Assembly (NCBI GenBank): GCA_965221415.1
Contig: OZ244887.1
Coordinates: forward strand, 744,001 to 808,000
DNA: 64,000 nucleotides
From: UBA8337 sp965221415
GTDB taxonomy: Bacteria > Pseudomonadota > Alphaproteobacteria > RS24
Direction of reading: 5' to 3'
The notes under the pieces are model-generated. The model saw only the letters and a list, made by a program, of their open reading frames with translations. It was not told the DNA's origin and made no database searches. This document shows positions 9,501 to 17,200 of this stretch, piece after piece (the stretch's first letter is position 1; each line of letters opens with the position of its first letter). The position numbers and the translations under genes are program-made.

Positions 9501-12500
9501 GCCGACCCAGCGTCATTGGTCGCGGTGATAATGAAGCTGTAACTCGATTTGATTTCATAATCGGCACTTTCGTTAAGCGTCACCACGCCATTGGCAGAGT
9601 CGATGGAAAAATCCTTGTTGATTTTGGTATTACTTGGGTCATCGCCATCGGCAATCGACCATGTTACGGCTTCCCTCGTGCTGTAGGTTTGCGCGGTATA
9701 GACTTCGATACCTGCCGCATTGCCCTCGTCAAGGTGAGCTGTGGTGCTAGAGGTGATGACTGGCCGTATAATCTGGATGTCAAAATGTGCCAAGGTGAGG
9801 GGGGTGCCGAAACCCTCCAGCATCATGAGGACGATGTCGTCATTGGTGTCTGCCGTGCCGCGCGTATTATAGATGATGGTGTCGTAAACGCTGCTCCCAC
9901 TGTGGGTTGTGCTATTTATCCAACGAATATTGGCGGCGGATTTCAGCTCCGCCAGTGTTGTCACAGTGTTATCGCCAATGTCCACGCGGATTTTGTCGCT
10001 AGCGCTGAAATCATACACAGTGTCTATATCATTCGCCGTGCCGTCCAGATTGAGAACGAAAATATCATCGCCGCTGCCGCCATTAAGCGCATCCCGTCCA
10101 GCTCCGCCGTCCAACACGTCATTGTCGCTGCCGCCAGAAAGCCTATCATCGCCAGAACCGCCATCCAATACGTCATTGCCGCTGCCGCCATCAAGCCTGT
10201 CATTGCCAGTCCCGCCGTCCAATACGTCATTGCCGCCATTGCCCTCAAGCTCGTCATTGCCGCCGCCGCCAGAGAAAATATCATTGCCTACGTTGCCCTC
10301 AAGCTCGTCATTGCCATCGCCGCCAGATATTTCACTGCCAGACGAAGTGGTAATGATATAAAGGCTATCTATATCAAGAAGATAATCAAACTCATCTGCC
10401 TGCGTGTCTTCGGTATCGCCATCAAGGTCAATCCATGCCCTGATATAGTCATATCCTTCGCCCGTACCAGAAGTCCAGACACCTTGGTTGTCCTGCTGCC
10501 ATTTGACAGTGTCTTTCATATCAAGATGAAAAGCACCAGCTGCCAGACCCAAACTATAATAAGCCGCGGTACCTTCGCGACCATCGAATACATCATTGCC
10601 CGCGCCGCCGTAAAGCTTCGTGTTTCCAGAACCAGCTATTAAGGTGTCATCGCCGTCTCGTCCATAAAGAGAAACCTGATTACTATGGCCGTGTAAGACA
10701 TCATCGCCATTACCACCATACAGGATATTCTCCCCTGTGCTGTCGGTGTTGTCATGCAGTGACAAATTGTCATCGGAAGTCCTGTAATCCAGTGTTGTTG
10801 CCCCGTCCGCCAGAGTATCATCCGTCAGCCCATCTATGATGATATCGAAGCTGCGGGTGAATGTCTCAAACCCGCCGATTGATGTCAGTGTGACGGTCAC
10901 CGTGTCGGTGAGAGTGCCGCCGCTGTTGAGTGCGTCGACGGCACCGTCATCTGTATTGTCCACTTTATAAGACCACGCGCCGTCAGCATCGATGGTCACC
11001 GTGCCATAATTGTTGGAGGTTGTGGCCGTGGCGATGTAATCGGAGAACTCTCGGATGGCAAAGTCAATAGTGCCAGCCGGGTTGAGCCACGGGCTGTCCT
11101 CACGCGCCGTGAACGAACCAGTAATGTCGATGTCCGAGGTGATGAAATGTTCCAAGGTGAGCGGGGCGGTGAAATCCTCCAGCACCATGAGAATAACGTC
11201 GTCAGCAGTGCTCTCCGTATCTTGCGTGTCGTAGATGACAGTGTCGTTGGTTCTGCTGTCATTGCTGCGACTCGCGGTGTTGTGGTTCGAGTCATTTGTC
11301 CAGCGGATATTGGCGGCGTCTTTCAACCCCGCCAGCGTCGTCACAGTGCTATTGCCGATGTCCACGCGGATTTTGTCATTATTGTTTGCGCTGGAGCTGA
11401 AGTCGTACACAGTGTCGATATCATTCGCCGTGCCGTCCAGATTGAGAACGAAAATATCATTGCCTGCGCCGCCCGCAAGTGTGTCTGTTCCAGACTCGCC
11501 ATCCAGCACGTCATTGCCGTCACTGCCGTAAAGGGTGTCATTGCCTTCGCCGCCATCCAGCACGTCGTTGCCGTCATTGCCAAAAAGCATGTCATTGCCT
11601 TCGCCGCCGTCTAGCATATCACTGCCATCATTGCCATAAAGGTAATCGTTTCCAGCCCCGCCATTTAGAGCATCATTGTCATCGCCGCCAGAAAGGTAAT
11701 CCGCTTCAGACCCGCCATCTAGCATGTCATCGCCGTCATTGCCAAAAAGGTAATCCCTTCCGTCCCCGCCGTCCAACACGTCATTGCCGTCATTGCCCCT
11801 AAGCGTGTCACGACCGCCATTGCCAGAGAAAATATCGTTGCCGCTGCCGCCAGTAAGACGGTCATTGCCGTCGCCGCCAGATATTTCACTGCCAGCCGAA
11901 GTGGTCGTGATAGAAAGCTTATCGACACCACGAAGATAATCATATTCATCTGCCTGTGGGTCGTCGTTATCAGTATCAAGGTCAATCCATGCTCTGATAA
12001 AGTCATATCCCTCACCAGTGCCAGATTCCCAGCGGCCTTGTTCTATCTGTTTCCATTTGGTGGCATCATTCATGTCAAGATGAATGGCGGCATCACTGCT
12101 TCTGGCTGTTTGTGTCCAATTATAAATTACGTAACCTTTTGAGTCACCATCGCGTGCGCTACCATCGAGTCTATCATTGCCGTCGCCGCCGTAAAACGTT
12201 GTGATACCTGAACTGGCTCTTAGGGCATCATCGCCGTCGCCGCCGTGAAGGCGAGAAATATAGCTTGTACCCTCTAACACATCATCGCCAGACCCGCCGG
12301 TAAGTTCATTAATGCGCGCGCTGTTGCCGTGCAGGAACAAATCGTCCGATAAATCATGCTTATTCAGTATTGTTTTATTGTTACCCAGATAATAACTCGT
12401 CAGCCCATCTATTCTGATATTGAAGCTGTGGGTGAGGGTTTCGGATTCGTCGATGTCTGTCAGCTCGTCGTCGTCGCGAGTCAGCGTGACGGTTACGGTT

Positions 12501-13957
12501 TCGACGAGGTTGCTACCATCACCTCGGAGTCCGTGGACGGCGGGGTTCAAATCGTCCAACTTATAAGACCATGTGCCGTCCATATCCACCGTCATCCAGC
12601 CATAGCTTGTCATGACTTTGGTAGCGTCTGCTTCGATGTCTGTGCCGTTGATGTCCAGCTCATACTCGCCAATATGCGCTTGGTCGACTAAGTTGATAGT
12701 GCCCGTCGGGTCAAGCCACGGGCTTTTCTCACGCGCCATCACGTCATTCACCTCAACGGTGATGGTAGCGGTTTGTTGGTCATCACCTGTGCCGTGGGTC
12801 AGTGTCAGTTCATAGCTGCCAGCACTGATAGATGCCCCTGATTTGATGGCCAGAAAGCCTTCGCCATTGACAATGAAGTTTGTTGACGTTTCCCCATCTG
12901 CATCAGTAACGGAATACGTTCCAGTGCCAGCAAAGTTCACTTTGCCGAGCGTTGTGCCAGCGGTTGCTTCATCAAGTTGGATGGAAGCCTCTTCGCCGTT
13001 TTCTAGCGTGTCGCGAACTTTGATGGGGATAGTTATTGTGTCGACAAGGTTGTCTTGGCGTACGCCATCTATGGTGCTGTTGGTGGTGACAATGAGCGTC
13101 AAATCGCCGGGCAGGTGTTCAGCATCAAGCGTGTTGCCAGCACTAAGGACTATCTCCCCTATCGTTGGCGTTACGGCGCGAATTTCGAAGCCACTGGCAC
13201 CGCTTAACGAGAGAGTGATATCATTTTCGGTGAGCGACCCGTCTGGGTCCGACCATTCAAAGAGGGCGACAGTTGCATTTTCGGTGTTTTCATAAACCGC
13301 ATACGAGCCGAGGAGGGTGAGTTTTGGTGCCTCATCTACATTGGTGACGGACAGGGTCACCTCCTGTGAAGCGCGTTCGCCTGCGCTGTCGGTCGCGATG
13401 ACAGTAAAACTGTATGTTGGTTTGTCTTCATAATTGGCGCTTCCGTTAAACGTCACCTCGCCATCGTCATCAATGGTAAAATACTGGCTGTCGCCGCCGT
13501 CTTCAATCGACCATGTCACGGCTTCTGCGGTCGAGGTGGTCGCGGTATAGACACCGATGATATCGGCATCATTGTTCTCGACAATAGCCATAGCTGTATC
13601 CATAGCCGTCGCGCCCGAATTGATGACTGGCCCTGCGTCCTCCAGCTGCACGGTGATGGTGAACATTTCCGTTGTCTGCAGCGAATTGTCGCTCGGCTGA
13701 AAGTTAACCTCCATATCGAAGGTGATCGATTTGGGGTGGTTCTCGTTTTCATAATCGAGCGGGGCAATATAGCGCAGCAGGCCAGTCGAACCATTGAGGC
13801 TGATGTCGGAAACGCCAGGGGTTGTTATTCTAAAGGAGAGGCTGCCCATAGCGGACGTGAAGGGAATATCGTCAATCAGCACTTCAAACGTCGTGATGGG
13901 AGTGGTGTTTTCTTTCACCCTATAGGTGGTTTGTGCATTGGCTATGGTAAGTGTCAT
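6545..13957 (-). CDS. giant RTX/VCBS/cadherin-like surface protein B, 2,470 aa
   Basis: The start is placed at ATG 13957 (MTLTIANAQTTYRV), with AGGAG a few bases upstream and an N-terminus matching A, C and D. An in-frame ATG at 14011 would add 18 unconserved residues translated from the leader. Approximate order: N-domain 1-110, cadherin-like 110-400, VCBS 407-530, RTX block with EF-hand-like insert 546-830, terminal-type unit 832-937, VCBS 949-1060, RTX 1069-1290, terminal-type unit to 1391, five cadherin-like repeats 1396-1879, VCBS 1882-2000, RTX 2006-2350, final unit ending LTLAHFDIV. No signal peptide is present. By family a calcium-dependent, type I-secreted protein; binding partner unknown. 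Four KWK/AWID/DEFD inserts are present. It is probably transcribed alone, from the conserved leader to the UUCG terminator at 6468-6496. Confidence 0.92.
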   Translation of the reverse strand: MTLTIANAQTTYRVKENTTPITTFEVLIDDIPFTSAMGSLSFRITTPGVSDISLNGSTGLLRYIAPLDYENENHPKSITFDMEVNFQPSDNSLQTTEMFTITVQLEDAGPVINSGATAMDTAMAIVENNDADIIGVYTATTSTAEAVTWSIEDGGDSQYFTIDDDGEVTFNGSANYEDKPTYSFTVIATDSAGERASQEVTLSVTNVDEAPKLTLLGSYAVYENTENATVALFEWSDPDGSLTENDITLSLSGASGFEIRAVTPTIGEIVLSAGNTLDAEHLPGDLTLIVTTNSTIDGVRQDNLVDTITIPIKVRDTLENGEEASIQLDEATAGTTLGKVNFAGTGTYSVTDADGETSTNFIVNGEGFLAIKSGASISAGSYELTLTHGTGDDQQTATITVEVNDVMAREKSPWLDPTGTINLVDQAHIGEYELDINGTDIEADATKVMTSYGWMTVDMDGTWSYKLDDLNPAVHGLRGDGSNLVETVTVTLTRDDDELTDIDESETLTHSFNIRIDGLTSYYLGNNKTILNKHDLSDDLFLHGNSARINELTGGSGDDVLEGTSYISRLHGGDGDDALRASSGITTFYGGDGNDRLDGSARDGDSKGYVIYNWTQTARSSDAAIHLDMNDATKWKQIEQGRWESGTGEGYDFIRAWIDLDTDNDDPQADEYDYLRGVDKLSITTTSAGSEISGGDGNDRLTGGSGNDIFSGNGGRDTLRGNDGNDVLDGGDGRDYLFGNDGDDMLDGGSEADYLSGGDDNDALNGGAGNDYLYGNDGSDMLDGGEGNDMLFGNDGNDVLDGGEGNDTLYGSDGNDVLDGESGTDTLAGGAGNDIFVLNLDGTANDIDTVYDFSSSANNNDKIRVDIGNSTVTTLAGLKDAANIRWTNDSNHNTASRSNDSRTNDTVIYDTQDTESTADDVILMVLEDFTAPLTLEHFITSDIDITGSFTAREDSPWLNPAGTIDFAIREFSDYIATATTSNNYGTVTIDADGAWSYKVDNTDDGAVDALNSGGTLTDTVTVTLTSIGGFETFTRSFDIIIDGLTDDTLADGATTLDYRTSDDNLSLHDNTDSTGENILYGGNGDDVLHGHSNQVSLYGRDGDDTLIAGSGNTKLYGGAGNDVFDGREGTAAYYSLGLAAGAFHLDMKDTVKWQQDNQGVWTSGTGEGYDYIRAWIDLDGDTEDTQADEFDYLLDIDSLYIITTSSGSEISGGDGNDELEGNVGNDIFSGGGGNDELEGNGGNDVLDGGTGNDRLDGGSGNDVLDGGSGDDRLSGGSDNDVLDGGAGRDALNGGSGDDIFVLNLDGTANDIDTVYDFSASDKIRVDIGDNTVTTLAELKSAANIRWINSTTHSGSSVYDTIIYNTRGTADTNDDIVLMMLEGFGTPLTLAHFDIQIIRPVITSSTTAHLDEGNAAGIEVYTAQTYSTREAVTWSIADGDDPSNTKINKDFSIDSANGVVTLNESADYEIKSSYSFIITATNDAGSATQTVTLSIVDMVETPVFTSGDTVSISENNNIGAVVYTTAVSGSPEGTAVTYALSGDDSNAFSIDTNGVVTFTESADYETKPTYSFIITAANDAGSATQTVTLSIVDKVEAPVFTSGDSASISENNNVGAVVYRAAVSGSPEGTPVTYALTGDDSNAFSIDTHGVVTLNESADYESQSSYGFIITATNSAGSATQTVTLSIVDMVETPVFTSGGTASISENNNVGAVVYTTAVSGSPEGTPVTYALSGDDFTAFSIDTHGVVTLNESADYESQSSYGFTITATNDAGSATQTVTLSIVDMVETPVFTSGDSASISEDNNIGAVVYRTTVSGSPEGTPITYALTGDDFTAFSIDTHGVVTLNESADYDTKSSYSFIIMATNSVGSATQQVSIAVTRDIDVTGTFTAREDSPWFNPDGTITLTDDRTLSEYTATATASYGTVTVAANGAWSYDLNDEHANVEALNSGDTLTDTVTITLASDDETLIRNFVITIDGLTDYYLTGTQITLDKNGETDDLSLHGNSTRGSTLTGGSGDDVLNGLGNYSYLYGGAGDDWLIDGYHLYGGSGNDVYTNPYSRSNVYLESVGNIDVDMTSAEKWKYDKANDRWVSGTDNGYEYIRAWIDTDGDGLLELDDEFDFIHQGFRDIWGGSGNDKIIVGATDSTIYGNDGNDWLEIKKSGFIYGGEGDDVLIAGTGWSYLEGGVGNDIFDGRASSDAVYNSWYGSGDAIHLDMNDNVKWKQDAEGTWTSGTSEDFTYVRAWIDTDNDGELELDTDEFDYLLGIHRLWIRAASGHNEISGGDGRDSLSGGNGNDVLDGGAGRDGLSGGVGYDVLNGGSGGDTLWGGYGNDVLDGGTGEDRLSGHHGNDIFVLNLSGTTNDVDRVEDFSFGTVSGWSLYNSTTAGGNDKIRVDTVNGNETTLKALQSAANIRWTNTTNHSEHDDNDRNDSDIYDTIIYNTLGTADIGDDIELMVLQDYAEDLTLAHFDIV
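8318..9760 (-). repeat. five tandem cadherin-like repeats, 288-bp period
   Basis: The plus-strand landmark CACCATGGG, or a close variant, recurs at 8434, 8722, 9010, 9298 and 9586, an exact spacing of 288 bases (96 codons). The middle units are nearly identical in DNA. Each unit encodes a cadherin-like fold signature: a VFTSG start, ISENN, FSIDTxGVVT, NESADY and ITATNxAGSATQ. The block sits between the second terminal-type unit and the third VCBS domain of protein B. Gene C has two units at the equivalent place and gene D has none. Confidence 0.9.
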
Positions 13958-14047
13958 GGCTTTTCTCCTCGTTTCAGACTTCCAGTCTATGCACAATGGA
14001 AATAGCGACACAACAAACCCAAGGTTGAATCAAAAATGAATCTCGCC
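13958..14047 (-). promoter_or_regulatory. conserved leader and ribosome-binding site of gene B
   Basis: This leader is nearly identical to those before C and D. Read toward the gene it contains a perfect inverted repeat, AGACT-GGA-AGTCT (13976-13988), then CGAGGAGAAAAGCC before the ATG. The inverted repeat has one mismatch before D and is degraded before C. The promoter hexamers could not be assigned. The strong conservation suggests the three genes are expressed and controlled alike. Confidence 0.5.
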
Positions 14048-14124
14048 TGTCCCTTAATTCAACGAGATAGAGCGCGAGACTTCTAATCTTGAGGGTGCAG
14101 GTTTAAGTCCTGCCGGGGGCACCA
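14048..14124 (+). pseudogene. tRNA-Arg(UCU) pseudogene, copy 1
   Basis: The anticodon loop CTTCTAA (anticodon TCT), the anticodon stem, the T-arm (GCAGG-TTTAAGT-CCTGC) and a terminal CCA are present. The D-stem (ATTC/GAGC) no longer pairs. The 5' acceptor strand (TGTCCCT) does not match the 3' acceptor strand (CGGGGGC). It is therefore a decayed tRNA gene. It lies between the leader of B and the terminator of C, and is aligned base for base with the copy at 22944-23020. Confidence 0.8.
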
Positions 14125-14141
14125 TATGCGGGTATGCGAAC

Positions 14142-14170
14142 AAAAAGAAAGCGGCTCGAAAGCCGCTTTC
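14142..14170 (-). terminator. Rho-independent terminator after gene C
   Basis: The same perfect 10-bp stem with TTCG loop as at 6468-6496, followed by a T-run on the minus strand. It lies about 50 bases past the gene C stop. The 48 bases between stop and stem are essentially identical among the spacers. Confidence 0.85.
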
Positions 14171-14219
14171 TCCAATTCAAGCTGCAATTAGAAGCTAAAC
14201 ACCAAAACTAAACCCCAAG

Positions 14220-17200
14220 CTACACTATGTCGAAATTCGCTATGGTGAGGAGAGCGGTGTAATCCTCCAACACCATGAGTTCGATATCGTCGGAAGTGTC
14301 CACCGTGTCGCGCGTATTGTAGATGATGGTGTCGTAGATGTCGCTGTCATTGTAGTACCCAGTGTCGTGCTCAGAGTGGTTCGTGGTATTTGTCCAGCGG
14401 ATGTTGGCGGCGGATTTCAGCGCTTCCAATGTTGTTTCATCGCCATCGGCGGTGTCCACGCGGATTTTGTCATCGCCGCCTCTGGTCGTGCCGTTGTAGG
14501 TGCCCGACACAGTGCCAGAGCTGAAATCCTTCACAGTGTCTATATCATTCGCCGTGCCGTTCAGATTGAGAACGAAAATATCATTGCCGCGGCCGCCCCA
14601 AAGTTCATCCTCTCCAGCCCCGCCGTTTAGCACGTCATTGCCGCGCCAGCCCCCAAGGTAGTCCTCTCCAGCCCCGCCATAAAACACGTCATTACCGTAG
14701 CCGTTGATGCGAGAAAGCCAATCATTGCCGTTTCCGCCAGATATTTCATTATTGCCCGAAGATATGCTGATAGAAAGAGTCTCAATGCTGAGAAGATAAT
14801 CAAACTCATCATCTTGTTCAACTATGCCATCACCATCAAGGTCAATCCATGCCCGAATATAAGTGAAGTCTGGCGTTTTCCCAGAAGTCCAAACGCCTTG
14901 GTCATCCTGTTTCCATTTGACCTCGTCATTCATATCAAGATGAAAAGCGACATCTTCGCTTCTGGTTCCTTGTGACCAACGATAAGTCGCGCTACTTGAT
15001 GCGCTACCATCGAATTTATCATTGCCGTGGCCACCGTAAAGATGTGTGCTCCCAGTACCTGCTATTAAGACATCATTGCCAGCATCGCCGAATAGATGTC
15101 CAGAACCCTTTATCTCAAGCGTATCATTTCCACCATATCCGTAAATAACACTATATTCATGACCAGAAGTAATTTTGTCCTTGCCATCGCCACCCCTTAT
15201 GTATGAAAAACTTTGGTGTATGAAATCAAATTCATCATCTTTGTCAGGTTGGCGGTCATCACCATCTTGGTCAGACTCTGTATAAATCCATGCTCTGATA
15301 TATTCATATTCGTCGCCAGTGCCAGAGGTCCAAGTCTCGGTTGTCCTGTCATACTTCCATTTTTCCGACGAACTCATATCCACTTCAATATTACTGCCTG
15401 CGGATTCCAGATATATGGCACTGCCCCCGTGTTGGCCTCTCATGTAAACATCATTACCGGCACCGCCGTAAAGACGATCGCTGCTGGAGCCTGCAATCAA
15501 CCAATCGTCACCTGCGCCACCGTAAAGAATAGAATAATTAGCTCCGTGTAACACATCGTTTCCAGACCCACCAGACACAGAATTCCGAGCGGAATAGCTG
15601 CCGTCAATGCTATGCAGCGACAAATCGTCTGTTTCTCTACTCTTATCCAGTGTTGTTGCGTCATCCACTAGGTAATAATCCGTCAGACCATCTATGGTGA
15701 TGGTGAAGCTGTGGGTGAGTATTTCGTCGCCAGAGGTCAGCGTGACGGCTACCGTATCGGTGAGGGTGCCACCGCTGTCGAGTGCCTCGACGGCCCTGAG
15801 TGTATTGCTCAACCTATAAGACCACGCGCCATCAGTGTTGATGGTCACCGTGCCATAACTGTTGCTGGTTGTGGCCGTGACGGTATAATCGGAGAGCACC
15901 CGGTTGGTGAGAGTGATAGTGCCAGCAGGGTCACGCCACGGGCTGTCCTCACGTGCTGTGAGTGATCCGGTGACATCAATGACTAGAGGCGGAGCGGTCG
16001 TCACAATGTCGAAGTGCTCCAGAGTGAGGAGGGCGGTGTAATCCTCCAGCACCATAAGCTCGATATCGTCACTGATATCCTCCGTGCCTAGCGTATTGTA
16101 GATGATGGTGTCATTGGCGCTATCTCCACTACGGTTCGTGGTGGTTGTCCAGTCGATGTTGGCTGCGAATTTCAACCCCGCCAATGTTCCCGCATAGCTA
16201 GCGCCGATGTCCACGCGAATTTTATCATTGCCGCCATTGGTTGTCCCATTGTAGTCACTGTCGCCCGACACGGTGCCAAAGCTGAAGTCGCGCACAGTGT
16301 CTAAATCATCCACCCCGCCGCTCAGATTGAGAACGAAAATATCATCGCCGCCTTCGCCATAAAGGCTATCTCTTCCAGCCCCGCCGTCTAGCACGTCATT
16401 GTCTGTGCCGCCATAAAGGATATCGCTTCCAGCCCCGCCGTCTAGCACGTCATTGCCGCCGCCGCCATAAAGTTTATCATTGCCGCCATTGCCGTAGAAA
16501 ATATCATTACCGTCCGCGCCCTGAAGATAGTCATTGATGTCGCCGCCAGATATTTCATTATCGGCCGAAGTGGTAAGGACATAAAGACGATTGATACCAA
16601 GAAGATAATCAAACTCATCTGCCTCTGTGGCTCGGTTGTCACCATCAAGGTCAGTCCATGCCCGAATATACGTAAAGTCTTCACCTTTCCCAGAAGTCCA
16701 AACACCTTGATTGTCTTGCTTCCATTTGGTCGTGTCTTTCATGTCCAAATGAAAAGCCATATCTTCGGTTGCGTCTTGCCGAACCCACTGATAAGTCGTG
16801 TAACCTGCGCTGCCATCTAATACATCATTGCCGCCCTCGCCGCGAAGCGCTGTAATCCCCGAACCACCTATTAAGACATCGTCACCTGCGCCGCCGTGAA
16901 GAACAGAATCACGATTCCCGTGTAACACATCGTCTCCAGACCCACCCGTAAGGGTGTCCCATCCCCTGCTGTTGTCATGCAGCGACACATCGTCCGTTTC
17001 ACGACTCTTATCCAGTGTTGTTGCGTCATCCGCTAGGTAATAATCCGTCAGACCATCTATGGTGATGTCGAAGCTGCGGGTGAAGGTCTCGGATTCGTCG
17101 ATGCCCGTCGTCGATAGGTCGTCGGCACGCGTCAGTGTGACGGTCACCGTGTCGGTGAGTGTTCTACCGCTGTTGAGTGCCTCGACGGTGGCGTTCGTAT

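Noticed and set aside
8972..10642. Plus-strand open frame of 556 codons, and several other long plus-strand frames within 1-28,689
   Set aside because: They are antisense to the repeats of the giant genes. The low-complexity periodic code (GGxGND, cadherin repeats) keeps the opposite frames free of stops. Their products show no independent fold, and they lack ribosome-binding sites.
11460..11810. CRISPR-like regular repeats
   Set aside because: The 27-base periodicity is the coding pattern of RTX nonapeptides in frame. There are no unique spacers or palindromic repeats.
13958..14011. Longer start for gene B at 14011
   Set aside because: The extra 18 residues are translated from the leader conserved in C and D. 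The internal ATG at 13957 has AGGAG and matches the paralogues' N-termini.
14048..14124. Functional tRNA-Arg
   Set aside because: The acceptor stem and D-stem do not pair; only the anticodon and T arms are intact.
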